From NCBI RefSeq assembly GCF_946478885.1, contig NZ_CAMLDX010000027.1, forward strand, positions 1-36,562: a stretch of DNA of 36,562 nucleotides, read 5' to 3'. Both the position numbers and the translations under genes were made by a program. The stretch's first letter is position 1; each line of letters begins with the position of its first letter. The stretch is from an uncultured Bacillus sp. GTDB taxonomy: Bacteria; Bacillota; Bacilli; Bacillales_B; DSM-18226. This document shows positions 1 to 8,242 of the stretch, piece after piece. The notes beneath the pieces were generated by a model. It searched no databases and was not told the DNA's origin. It was given only the letters and a program-made list of their open reading frames with translations.

Positions 1-706
<706 letters not shown>

Positions 707-708
707 CG

Positions 709-836
709 TAAAGGGACTGTCCCATAAGGTGTCAGGCATCCACCATTTATCTATATCCAGTGCAGCTTTATGCATCGTGATAATTAGATACTGTTTTGTG
801 GTGCCTGACACCTTTGCTTTTGGGATAAGCCTTTTT
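709..836 (-). repeat. Composite palindromic repeat, copy 1 (inverted orientation)
   Basis: This roughly 128-base element lies between the convergent ends of coaD and ylbJ. Its inner arms are AAGGTGTCAGGCA (725-737) and the complementary TGCCTGACACCTT (802-814). Outer arms are GACTGTCCCA (715-724) and TGGGATAAGC (821-830), flanked by A/T tracts. Read on the minus strand it aligns along nearly its whole length with the copy at 12072-12206, including the middle section. The two are therefore dispersed copies in opposite orientation, not unrelated hairpins. The long stem and T-tracts could act as a two-way terminator. No open reading frame lies inside. Confidence 0.85.
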
Positions 837-2034
837 AGGATTTTTTTGTAAAAACCATTCTTCTTGCATAAATCCATACATAGACAGCCAATGCGGCAAT
901 AGTAACTAGTGCGCCGATATCAGACCATTGAACAGCAGATTGCTGAAAATTTGTCGCAGGGACAGCTTCAGCTGGCTGTTCCGGAAGGAAGACTCCTTCA
1001 TATAGGGGATTCCAGAGAATCAGCGTATAGAAGGCGGCAAATCCCCCCTGCATGATCCTGGCGATAAAAAACGGCTTAAATTTTATATCTGTTTGCGCCA
1101 AAATGCTAGCGACCTGGGCATGAACGCTTAAGCCGCTAAAACCAAGAATCAGACTTGTTAAAATGGCTTGTTTTATTAATAGGGCATCCTCTACGTTACT
1201 GATTAACTGGCTGCCTAGTGTAATCTCAAAGATTCCTGAAATAAAGGGAATGCTGAGATCTTCCGGCATCCGGATGACCTGAAACAGAAGGATGATGGCT
1301 TTTGAGAGCAAAGGTATAAGATGGAGAAGGAATAATAATTGATTTAATACTGAGAATAAGATAATAAATCCGCCAATCATTAATAAGGTTTGTACGGAAG
1401 ACATAACAGCATCGCCAAGCAATTTTCCGATCGGACGGTTGTCCTCGATTCTCGTTTGATGAAGGGCAGCAAAAGCGGATTTGATTGAAATAATACGTTT
1501 TGCATCCTTTTTGAATTTTTCTTTTCCATAGAACCGCATGATGAAACCGACGGTAATATTGCCTAAATAATGTGCTGCCGCCAAGATGATGCCTAGCTTG
1601 GGATTCTCAAAAAAGCCGACTGATACTGCACCAAAAATAAAAAGCGGATTAGAGGAATTCGTAAAGGAGGCCAACCGTTCCGCCTCAAGCTTTGTTAGCT
1701 GTCCTTCTTGTCTTAGCCGGGCTGTGAGTTTAGCCCCTGAAGGAAATCCGGAAGCCATCCCCATTGCCAAAACGAAACCACCTGCCCCTGGAACTCGAAA
1801 TAAAGGCCGCATAAATGGTTCAAGCAAAACACCGATGAATTTTACTACTCCGAAGCCGATCAGCATTTCTGATATAACAAAAAAAGGAAAAAGAGAGGGA
1901 AATACGATTTCGAGCCACATATTTAATCCTCTAATCGAAGCAGCTACAGATTCCTGGGGAAAAGCAATAAGTGATAATGCCAATAATGATACAGCTGTGG
2001 CTAAAATAAGGCTTTTTAATTTGGAACGAAACAC
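835..2034 (-). CDS. ylbJ: Sporulation integral membrane protein YlbJ
   Basis: A 399-residue polytopic membrane protein with about eight hydrophobic segments. It carries two nucleoside-transporter/FeoB 'gate'-like repeats, with the signature SGFPSGAKLTARL around residues 95-107. B. subtilis YlbJ is made in the mother cell under sigma-E and is needed for heat-resistant spores; its transported substrate, if any, is not established. The start is GTG at 2034, preceded by a strong GGGAGG at suitable spacing. The stop codon touches the repeat shared with coaD. The gene is monocistronic and divergent from ylbK. A long plus-strand frame inside it (1586-2056) is an antisense shadow. Confidence 0.93.
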   Translation of the reverse strand: MFRSKLKSLILATAVSLLALSLIAFPQESVAASIRGLNMWLEIVFPSLFPFFVISEMLIGFGVVKFIGVLLEPFMRPLFRVPGAGGFVLAMGMASGFPSGAKLTARLRQEGQLTKLEAERLASFTNSSNPLFIFGAVSVGFFENPKLGIILAAAHYLGNITVGFIMRFYGKEKFKKDAKRIISIKSAFAALHQTRIEDNRPIGKLLGDAVMSSVQTLLMIGGFIILFSVLNQLLFLLHLIPLLSKAIILLFQVIRMPEDLSIPFISGIFEITLGSQLISNVEDALLIKQAILTSLILGFSGLSVHAQVASILAQTDIKFKPFFIARIMQGGFAAFYTLILWNPLYEGVFLPEQPAEAVPATNFQQSAVQWSDIGALVTIAALAVYVWIYARRMVFTKKS

Positions 2035-2067
2035 TTCAGAACCTCCCTCGAGGTGAACTCACTATCA

Positions 2068-2096
2068 ATATTATGTAAATAATGGTAGAATAATAA
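2068..2096 (-). promoter_or_regulatory. Possible sigma-E-type promoter of ylbJ
   Basis: On the minus strand CATAATAT (2075-2068) resembles the sigma-E -10 element CATACAHT. A TTATTAT (2096-2090) lies 14 bases upstream, loosely like the -35 element KMATATT. Known sigma-E control of ylbJ in B. subtilis makes this the expected promoter class, but the match is only moderate. Confidence 0.3.
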
Positions 2097-2279
2097 ATGC
2101 ATTTGTCGCCGATTGCTGCGGCCATCATTATTTATCTGTTACAGGTAGCTTGCACTTACATACGTTTTACGGTTGAATCATAAAAATATAATAACCTGTC
2201 CTCATATAATTGAATATACTCATAGAACCGTGAAATAGACCATAAGATTTAATAGTAAGGGTTGAGAGAGGGGATACTT

Positions 2280-3071
2280 TTGAACCGGCCCAAAATTGGT
2301 TTAGCACTTGGTTCAGGAGGGGCTAGAGGTTTTGCCCATTTAGGCGTAATAAAGGTACTGGCTGAAAACGGTATTCCGATTGACTATATTGCCGGCAGCA
2401 GCATGGGCTCATTGGTGGCTTGCTTTTACGGGGCAGGTATTGATATGGAACGACTGTATAAAATATCGACAGCCTTTAAACGAAAGTATTATCTTGATTT
2501 TACGGTTCCCAAAATGGGGTTTATTGCAGGGAAGAGAGTGAAAGAACTCATTCGTGTTTTTACGAAGGGAAAGAAGTTGGAGGAGTTAGTGCCGCCGGTT
2601 GCTGTGGTGGCCACTGATCTGCTATCGGGCGAGAAGGTTGTTTTTACTAAAGGATTGATCGAAGATGCCGTACGGGCAAGTATTTCAATACCGGGTATTT
2701 TTGTTCCGGAAAAGATCAATGGACGTCTTTTGGTTGACGGTGGGGTCATCGATCGGATTCCTGTTTCTGTTGTTAAGAATATGGGAGCCGATATTGTAAT
2801 TGCAGTTGATATATCTCATGTAAATAAAAAGACAGAAATTACTTCCATCTATGATGTTATTATGCAAAGTCTAGATATCATGCAGATGGAATTGGTGGAA
2901 CACCGACAGATTGCCTCAGATATCATGATTCGACCAAAAGTGGAAAAATACAGTTCACGCAGTTATACGAACATTGATGAGATTATTTTAATTGGGGAAG
3001 AAGAGGCGCAACAGCACATCTCACAAATTTATGAAATGATGGAAAAGTGGAAGGAGTCTCATCAAGCATGA
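2280..3071 (+). CDS. ylbK: Patatin-like phospholipase family protein YlbK (RssA/NTE type)
   Basis: A 263-residue patatin-fold serine hydrolase. The oxyanion-hole glycine motif GSGGARG is at residues 11-17, the nucleophile elbow GSSMG at 39-43 (Ser41), and the catalytic aspartate in DGG at 153-155. All parts of the Ser-Asp dyad are intact, so an active lipase or esterase is likely; the physiological substrate is unknown. I chose the TTG at 2280 because AGAGGGGA lies 7-8 bases before it and the protein then begins MNRPKIGLALG, as in relatives. A TTG at 2262 would overlap that ribosome binding site. The stop overlaps the ylbL start in an ATGA arrangement, so the two genes are coupled. Confidence 0.9.
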   Translation: MNRPKIGLALGSGGARGFAHLGVIKVLAENGIPIDYIAGSSMGSLVACFYGAGIDMERLYKISTAFKRKYYLDFTVPKMGFIAGKRVKELIRVFTKGKKLEELVPPVAVVATDLLSGEKVVFTKGLIEDAVRASISIPGIFVPEKINGRLLVDGGVIDRIPVSVVKNMGADIVIAVDISHVNKKTEITSIYDVIMQSLDIMQMELVEHRQIASDIMIRPKVEKYSSRSYTNIDEIILIGEEEAQQHISQIYEMMEKWKESHQA

Positions 3072-4096
3072 AAAGCCATCAAGTATTTCGCAGACTTTTT
3101 ATCATCCTAGCTATTTTATTAGCACTTTCTTTTTATTCTTTGCCGTATTATGTTTCAAAACCAGGGATGGCAAAGGAATTGGAGCCTATTATTGAGGTGG
3201 ATAACGGGTATGATGAGGAAGGTAGTTTTATGCTCACCACCGTTCGAATGGGTAGGGCTAATATCTATTCGTATGCTATTGCTAAGCTTAATAAGTATTA
3301 CAAAATATACACAGTAGAGGAAATCAGAAGTAAGGATGAAACAGATGAGGAATACAATGTTCGCCAGCTGCATTTAATGGATGCCTCGAAAATGGCAGCA
3401 ATTGAAGCAGCCTATAAAAAGGCCGGAAAATCGGTGGATTATGAATATGTCGGTGTATATGTACTTAATGTGATTCCGGATATGCCAGCAGAGGGAAAAC
3501 TTAAAGCAGGAGATCGTATTTTCAAGGTGGATAATCATGAATTTGCTTCTTCCGATGAATTCCTTAAGTATGTAAGCAAGAAAAAGGCTGGAGATGTCAT
3601 TACGCTTACCTATGAACGAACTGGAGAAATAAATGACACCGAATTAACGGTTGCTCAATTTCAGGATGCAAAAAACAAAGGACGCACTGGCGTAGGGATT
3701 AGTCTGGTAGATGATAAAGAAATTATCACAGATCCGGAGGTCTCGATCGATACAGAAGAAATTGGCGGACCTTCTGCCGGATTTATGTTTTCTCTTGAAA
3801 TTTATAATCAATTAACAAAGGAAGACCTGACAAAAGGCTATCATATAGCCGGTACTGGCACGATCTCAGCAGATGGTATGGTTGGCAGAATTGGAGGAAT
3901 TGAGCAAAAAATCATTGCTGCCGATAAAGCTGGTGCAGATATTTTTCTGGCGCCAAACGAAAATGGGGACAAGGGGTCGAATTATCAGGAAGCAGTTGCC
4001 GTTGCGAAGGATATCGGAACAGATATGAAGATTGTTCCTATTGATACCTTTAGTGAAGCAGTAGCGTATTTGAATAAACTGGAGGCAAAAAAATAA
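3068..4096 (+). CDS. ylbL: PDZ and Lon-type serine protease YlbL (DdpA-like)
   Basis: A 342-residue membrane-anchored protease. There is one N-terminal transmembrane segment (about 9-28), a PDZ domain (about 128-195) and a C-terminal Lon-protease domain. Ser236 in GGPSAG and Lys281 in GIEQK form the expected Ser-Lys dyad. In B. subtilis this protein (also called DdpA) helps clear the cell-division inhibitor YneA after DNA damage; I infer the same role here. The ATG at 3068 overlaps the ylbK stop (ATGA) and has AAGGAG at 3051-3056. The GTG at 3047 would lie before that site and is less likely. The last four codons lie in the arm of a terminator shared with the convergent tmcAL gene. Confidence 0.93.
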   Translation: MKSHQVFRRLFIILAILLALSFYSLPYYVSKPGMAKELEPIIEVDNGYDEEGSFMLTTVRMGRANIYSYAIAKLNKYYKIYTVEEIRSKDETDEEYNVRQLHLMDASKMAAIEAAYKKAGKSVDYEYVGVYVLNVIPDMPAEGKLKAGDRIFKVDNHEFASSDEFLKYVSKKKAGDVITLTYERTGEINDTELTVAQFQDAKNKGRTGVGISLVDDKEIITDPEVSIDTEEIGGPSAGFMFSLEIYNQLTKEDLTKGYHIAGTGTISADGMVGRIGGIEQKIIAADKAGADIFLAPNENGDKGSNYQEAVAVAKDIGTDMKIVPIDTFSEAVAYLNKLEAKK

Positions 4097-4126
4097 GGCA
4101 GTAGTAAACTGCTTTATTTTTTTGCC
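4084..4126. terminator. Bidirectional intrinsic terminator between ylbL and tmcAL
   Basis: Arms 4084-4102 and 4108-4126 pair over 19 positions with one mismatch, around a short AGTAA loop. An A7 tract in one arm faces a T7 tract in the other, so U-tracts exist on both strands. The arms include the final codons of both convergent genes, and both proteins end in Ala-Lys-Lys-stop. Confidence 0.92.
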
Positions 4127-5334
4127 AAATAGATGGGGCAATGAGTATATTCCTCATCGATGGCTTTTTGTCGATACTTTTCTGGAAGTCCCATCGCATA
4201 AATTCTTGCTGCTTTAGAATCTATTCGAATAAAATCATGATCGAACGAGGAACGTTTGACTACGATGGGAAGAAGAATATCCTTTTTGTAGCGATTTAAA
4301 TAATTACGACCATTTTCAGTCATTCCGAGAAGACGGAGATAGGGAACTTTTTCTATCTCCATGATTAATTCTTCTTTTTTAGTATTGGTTAGGATGTGAG
4401 TCAATGCTCTCTGTAGCCTCGTCCACGTATACCGTTTTGTTTTTAAGGCCGTCATAAAATCCTGAAAGGTATGAGAATGAATCGCCAACGCAATAAAACG
4501 GTTCTCCAGCCCTTCCTCCATTTCGTATATTTTCTTTAGTTCATCAGCTGACGTTTGTAATAACAATAGTTTAATATAAGGCCAGTACATTTCCCAATGA
4601 TGAAAAGCACCATAGCTTTCTTTGTAGTGAAGTAATCCGCTGAACGTATAATCAGGCACATAGGATTGAATAGCGGTGTAATCTTTTGTCGCTGAAAAGA
4701 TTGTTTTACGTATACTTGTGGCGCTTGCGATATGAGAGGATGACAATTGCTGCTCATGATAATCAGCGTTTTTCCGCATAATTGTTTCCATTTTTAGCGG
4801 GACCTGCTGTTTTATTGCTGCTGTAACATACTGGAATCCCAAAATATTATTCGGCTTAGTTAAATCTACAACACTTTTCTCCGGAGCCAGACTTTCAAAT
4901 GCCAGCGCCAGTGCCTTTGGGTAACTGTTTCCTTGCGCTAGATAAGCTTGAATGGCTGTTTTGTACTGCTCTTCATTCTGATTTAGAAAATGAAACGTAT
5001 CGAAAAATTCGTCAATATTTCCGGATTCACTGCCAAAGCAAATGGACGAACATCCGGCTGCAGAAAGCAAGGAAACCGCCCCATTAGCAAATGTATCGGC
5101 TTTTTGTACTGCAAATGCATAAGGCAATTCGAAAACAAGGTCAACTCCGCCTTTTAATGCCATCTCTGCCCGTGACCATTTAGAAACAAGCGCCGGTTCT
5201 CCTCTTTGCAGGAAATTCCCGCTCATCGCCGCAATAACTACATCTGCCCCCGTAATTTCCTTCGCTTTTTGCAGATGATAAACATGGCCATAATGAAAAG
5301 GATTATATTCAACGATAACTCCTACTGCCTTCAA
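4114..5334 (-). CDS. tmcAL: tRNA(Met) cytidine acetate ligase (TmcAL, YlbM)
   Basis: TmcAL acetylates C34 in the anticodon of elongator tRNA(Met), using acetate and ATP through an acetyl-adenylate. This was shown for the B. subtilis protein. The N-terminus KAVGVIVEYNPFHYGH carries the nucleotidyltransferase HxGH-type motif at residues 14-17. The protein is 406 residues, close to the family's usual 400-415. I chose TTG at 5334: AAGGAG ends 8 bases upstream and the conserved N-terminus starts there. The frame stays open to 5505, but that extension (rich in Arg and Lys, no family similarity) is probably untranslated. The gene is convergent with ylbL and divergent from ylbN. Confidence 0.93.
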   Translation of the reverse strand: MKAVGVIVEYNPFHYGHVYHLQKAKEITGADVVIAAMSGNFLQRGEPALVSKWSRAEMALKGGVDLVFELPYAFAVQKADTFANGAVSLLSAAGCSSICFGSESGNIDEFFDTFHFLNQNEEQYKTAIQAYLAQGNSYPKALALAFESLAPEKSVVDLTKPNNILGFQYVTAAIKQQVPLKMETIMRKNADYHEQQLSSSHIASATSIRKTIFSATKDYTAIQSYVPDYTFSGLLHYKESYGAFHHWEMYWPYIKLLLLQTSADELKKIYEMEEGLENRFIALAIHSHTFQDFMTALKTKRYTWTRLQRALTHILTNTKKEELIMEIEKVPYLRLLGMTENGRNYLNRYKKDILLPIVVKRSSFDHDFIRIDSKAARIYAMGLPEKYRQKAIDEEYTHCPIYLAKK

Positions 5335-5649
5335 CGATAAAACTCCTTCATGCTTCCAATTTCTTCTTGCTTTCAATCGGCAATCATACTCTTTCAGCCC
5401 AATTCTCGCTTGGACTTCTATTGGGACTTTTCTCATTAGGCTTCTACTCCGAGAAAAGTCTGTCAATCTTCTTTCTATTTTATCGAAACAAATGGTTGCA
5501 AACAAATATAAATTGGATACAATACATAGAGTATGGATATGAAATGAGTTTTTTAGACATTTGATTGTCTATCAACGGTGTAAAGAAAAAATATTGACAA
5601 ATAAAAAGTTGAAAGCTATAATTACTTTTGTTGCCTTGGAGTGATACGT
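5335..5649. other. Divergent intergenic region tmcAL / ylbN
   Basis: This 315-base stretch separates the divergent starts of tmcAL and ylbN. Near ylbN it holds a near-ideal sigma-A promoter (listed separately) with a leader of only about 20 bases. The half nearer tmcAL is open in the tmcAL frame but looks non-coding. I found no convincing promoter for tmcAL, although a TTGACA occurs on the minus strand around 5467 without a good -10 partner. No repeats or RNA genes are recognised. Confidence 0.6.
5594..5622 (+). promoter_or_regulatory. Sigma-A promoter of ylbN-rpmF
   Basis: TTGACA at 5594-5599 and TATAAT at 5617-5622 are separated by exactly 17 bases, a perfect housekeeping consensus. Transcription should start near 5629, giving a roughly 20-base leader before the ylbN ATG. 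Such strength suits an operon carrying a ribosomal protein. Confidence 0.92.
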
Positions 5650-6189
5650 ATGAAATGGACAACAAGTCAGTTGCAAAGATACCAGAACAAGGAATTTTTG
5701 ATAGATGAGATTGTAAATGCCGATGAAATTATGGAGACTGATCAAACGATCCGTTTTGTTTCACCGATGCATATTACAGGTCATGCTGATATTGGATCAA
5801 ACAGAGTAACGTTTCATCTATCAATAATTGGTTATCTCATCCTGCCTTGTTCACGAACTTTAGTTGATGTAAAATATCCAATTAATGTTGAAACAACAGA
5901 AACTTTCCTTCTAGATGGCTTTTCTTATGAAAGCGAAGAGGAGGTACACAAAGTAAAAGGTGATGTAATCGATATGATGCCGATTATTCAAGAAATCTTA
6001 TTGCTTGAAGTACCGATGCAGGTTTTCTGTGAAAATAGCAGCGAAGAAGGTGCCCCGCAATCCGGAAAGGATTGGGAGGTAATCCAGGAGCAGGACAAGA
6101 AGGATAAAATCGATCCTCGTCTTGCAGGACTGGCAAAATTTTTTGAGCAAAATGAGCACTCTTCTGATTCATCATCAGAAGATAAATAA
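5650..6189 (+). CDS. ylbN: YceD/DUF177 family protein YlbN
   Basis: A 179-residue soluble protein of the DUF177/YceD family, which is almost always encoded directly before rpmF. E. coli YceD and its plant relative are linked to 23S rRNA accumulation or processing, so a role in ribosome biogenesis is likely but not shown by sequence. The C-terminal third is acidic and low in complexity (runs of Glu, Asp and Ser). I start it at ATG 5650, 8 bases after GGAG; a GTG at 5641 would overlap that site. It sits in one unit with rpmF, although about 124 bases including a palindrome separate them. Confidence 0.9.
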   Translation: MKWTTSQLQRYQNKEFLIDEIVNADEIMETDQTIRFVSPMHITGHADIGSNRVTFHLSIIGYLILPCSRTLVDVKYPINVETTETFLLDGFSYESEEEVHKVKGDVIDMMPIIQEILLLEVPMQVFCENSSEEGAPQSGKDWEVIQEQDKKDKIDPRLAGLAKFFEQNEHSSDSSSEDK

Positions 6190-6226
6190 GAAACAATTGA
6201 AGACATCTGCTGAACAGTGAGGTTAG

Positions 6227-6250
6227 GCCAGTTTCAAATTTGAAAATGGC
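6227..6250. promoter_or_regulatory. 24-base palindrome upstream of rpmF
   Basis: The half-sites GCCAGTTTCAAA and TTTGAAAATGGC are complementary at 11 of 12 positions, with a perfect 14-base core TTTCAAATTTGAAA at 6232-6245. There is no T-run after it, so it does not look like a terminator. It may be a protein operator or an mRNA structure in the rpmF leader. No known binding-site family was recognised. Confidence 0.5.
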
Positions 6251-6313
6251 AGAAAACGCTTGTTAGTATATATGCCTTCATTTTTCTTAATTCTCTTTAA
6301 GGAGGTGGGAATA

Positions 6314-6487
6314 ATGGCTGTACCTTTTAGAAGAACTTCAAAAACTGCGAAAAGACAACGTCGCACTCATTTTAAATTACAGGTGCCAGGTATGACAGAA
6401 TGCCCAAACTGTGGTGAAATGAAATTAGCTCACCGCGTATGCAAAGCTTGCGGAACATATAAAGGAAAAAATGTAGTGAACAACTAA
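6314..6487 (+). CDS. rpmF: 50S ribosomal protein L32
   Basis: A 57-residue basic protein beginning [19 protein letters not shown], the standard L32 N-terminus. Two CxxC pairs (Cys30/33 and Cys43/46) make this the zinc-binding ('C+') form. The ATG at 6314 follows AAGGAGGTG (6299-6307), an almost perfect Shine-Dalgarno sequence typical of a highly translated gene. A longer frame opens at 6260, but the extra residues have no L32 similarity. A strong terminator follows. Confidence 0.98.
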   Translation: MAVPFRRTSKTAKRQRRTHFKLQVPGMTECPNCGEMKLAHRVCKACGTYKGKNVVNN

Positions 6488-6507
6488 TTTTTCTTTGTAA
6501 AAGATAG

Positions 6508-6541
6508 AAAGCACAAGAACGCATCGTTCTTGTGCTTTTGT
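6508..6541 (+). terminator. Intrinsic terminator after rpmF
   Basis: A perfect 14-bp stem (6508-6521 with 6525-6538) closes a 3-base CAT loop. The right arm ends in a short T-run (TTTTG), and an A-run at the left makes it partly two-way. It ends the ylbN-rpmF unit. Confidence 0.9.
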
Positions 6542-6661
6542 CATATCAGAGCATTCACGTTGGATGATTCGATATAGAAATAAAAATATAAAAAATAGTT
6601 GTAATAATATGAAAATAATTCATACTTAAAAGGAGATTAACTTTTTTTGGAGGGAACACGA

Positions 6662-7420
6662 GTGAAACCATACATATTGGAAGAACGTGAGAAAGGATAC
6701 TTATTGTTTACAATTAATAGACCGGAAAAAAGAAATGCAGTTAATTATGAGATCATAGATGGCTTGAATGAAGCCGTTCAAAAAGCTTCAGACAGTAAGG
6801 CGAGAGCGCTTGTTATTACAGGAGCAGGTGATAAGGCTTTTTGCTCCGGCGGCGATTTATCAGTCTTTCATCAATTAAGATCAGACGAAGAAGCTTACGG
6901 TATGTTGTCTAAAATGGGGAGAGTTTTGACTGATCTCTTGCTGCTTCCAATTCCAACGATTGCTCTTATTAATGGAACAGCTGTTGGTGGAGGCTGCGAA
7001 TTAGCCTCTGCATGTGATTTTCGGATTGCTAGACAAGGTGTGAAGGCAGGATTTGTACAAGGTAAACTGGCCATTACTACCGGGTGGGGAGGAGGAACGA
7101 TGATTTTAGAAAAAATGCTTCCTGCCAATGGCTTGAAAATGTTGCTGGAGGCTGAACTCTATGATACCGAAGTGTTGAAGGAATTAGGGTTTCTGCACCA
7201 TGTTTACCAAGAGGAGCATACATCAGGGCTTGAACGGTTTATCGAACGTTTTCTGAAAATAGATCGCGGTGTTCTGGCGGCATATAAGGAGATATCCATT
7301 CGCAAATGGCTAGAGAGTGATATCGCAGCAAGAATTGATGCGGAAATTAGACAATGCGCAGAGCTGTGGGCAAGGGAAGAGCATCATAATCAAGTCGCAA
7401 AATTTAATAATAAAAAGTAA
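6662..7420 (+). CDS. Enoyl-CoA hydratase/isomerase (crotonase) family protein
   Basis: A 252-residue crotonase-fold protein. The motifs NRPEKRNAVN (19-28), AFCSGGDLSVF (59-69) and the oxyanion-hole segment NGTAVGGGCELA (104-115) are clear, so it should bind an acyl-CoA thioester. The two glutamates used by classical hydratases are not evident: the residue aligning with Glu144 (rat numbering) is Gln123, and the Glu164 position falls on Leu within KMLLEA (139-144). It may therefore be an isomerase, hydrolase or other crotonase activity. I chose GTG 6662, six bases after GGAGGGA, over TTG 6647. It appears monocistronic or paired with the downstream regulator. Substrate unknown. Confidence 0.85.
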   Translation: MKPYILEEREKGYLLFTINRPEKRNAVNYEIIDGLNEAVQKASDSKARALVITGAGDKAFCSGGDLSVFHQLRSDEEAYGMLSKMGRVLTDLLLLPIPTIALINGTAVGGGCELASACDFRIARQGVKAGFVQGKLAITTGWGGGTMILEKMLPANGLKMLLEAELYDTEVLKELGFLHHVYQEEHTSGLERFIERFLKIDRGVLAAYKEISIRKWLESDIAARIDAEIRQCAELWAREEHHNQVAKFNNKK

Positions 7421-7503
7421 ATATAAGAAATATGGTATGATATCAGTCTATCTTTTCTAGTAGAAGCATATGAATGAATAAAAAGACTAGGAGGGAAATT
7501 CTG

Positions 7504-8154
7504 ATGTCAACTACTCGTCAGGACGCATGGACATGTGATGAAGATTTGCTTCTTGCAGAAGTAGTTTTACGCCATATTCGTGAAGGCGGGACACAATTGC
7601 AGGCTTTTGAAGAAGTAGGTAAAAAGTTATCCAGAACAGCTGCGGCCTGTGGATTTCGCTGGAATTCATCTATTAGAAAACAGTATAAATCAGGAATTGA
7701 GCTGGCTAAGAAGCAGCGAAAAGAAGGGAAGCTAAGGCCTGTAGACGAAAAAAAAATACCGGGCAAAGAGACGGGGGGTTCCCTTTATCCTTGCGAGGAA
7801 CAAGTACACGCCAAATTACAGCAATCCTCCCCTGAGGCAAATGAATTGTCATTTGAGGAATTATTGTCATATTTAACCAAACTCTATGATCAAGCCCATG
7901 ATTCTTCTGAATATGAGGAAATCATCTTGAAATATGAAACAGAAGTGTATTCTCTTGAAAAAAAAATAAAAGACTTAACAGTGGAGAATGAGCGGCTCGA
8001 AAAAGAAATGAAGGCTATGGAGAGCGATTATAAGGCATTAATTGAAATAATGGAAAGAGCAAGGAAAATGGTTGTTTTAAAGGAAGAAGAATATGCCCAA
8101 AAGGTAAAATTTCAAATGGATAAAAACGGAAATTTAGAAAAACTAGATAGATAA
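7504..8154 (+). CDS. gerR: RsfA/GerR family sporulation transcription factor
   Basis: A 216-residue protein with an N-terminal Myb/SANT-like helix-turn-helix region (about 5-65), including WTCDEDLLLAEVVLRHI and a conserved FRWNS. A charged linker follows, then a C-terminal coiled coil (about 135-200) rich in Glu, Lys and Leu. This is the RsfA/GerR (YlbO) architecture. GerR is a sigma-E-dependent mother-cell regulator in B. subtilis, while RsfA is its forespore paralogue. The position just before ylbP and panE favours the GerR orthologue. ATG 7504 follows AGGAGGGA; an upstream ATG at 7474 gives a non-conserved extension. The gene ends in repeat copy 2. Confidence 0.82.
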   Translation: MSTTRQDAWTCDEDLLLAEVVLRHIREGGTQLQAFEEVGKKLSRTAAACGFRWNSSIRKQYKSGIELAKKQRKEGKLRPVDEKKIPGKETGGSLYPCEEQVHAKLQQSSPEANELSFEELLSYLTKLYDQAHDSSEYEEIILKYETEVYSLEKKIKDLTVENERLEKEMKAMESDYKALIEIMERARKMVVLKEEEYAQKVKFQMDKNGNLEKLDR

Positions 8155-8240
8155 AAGGAGCTGTCCTCAAAGGAGCGGTGTCAGGCATCACAATCGATTA
8201 ATCGTGGATGCCTGACACTTTATGGGACAGCCCTTTTTTT
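8153..8240 (+). repeat. Composite palindromic repeat, copy 2 (short form)
   Basis: This 88-base copy has outer arms GGAGCTGTCC (8157-8166) and GGGACAGCCC (8224-8233), followed by a T7 run. Inner arms are GTGTCAGGCATC (8179-8190) and its complement within TGGATGCCTGACAC (8205-8218). It matches the ends of the copy at 12072-12206 in the same orientation but lacks about 40 bases of the central section. It lies between the convergent ends of gerR and ylbP and should terminate transcription. Confidence 0.88.
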
Positions 8241-8242
8241 GG

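Noticed and set aside
709..836. CRISPR-like or tRNA-like structure at the palindromic repeats
   Set aside because: There are only isolated copies kilobases apart, no regular spacers, and no cloverleaf; a dispersed intergenic palindrome explains them better.
1586..2056. Plus-strand frame of 156 codons
   Set aside because: It lies wholly opposite ylbJ, has no ribosome binding site or family motif, and mirrors the hydrophobic codons of the real gene.
5335..5505. N-terminal extension of tmcAL
   Set aside because: The frame is open, but the extension is not conserved and the TTG at 5334 has a well-placed AAGGAG and the family's true N-terminus.
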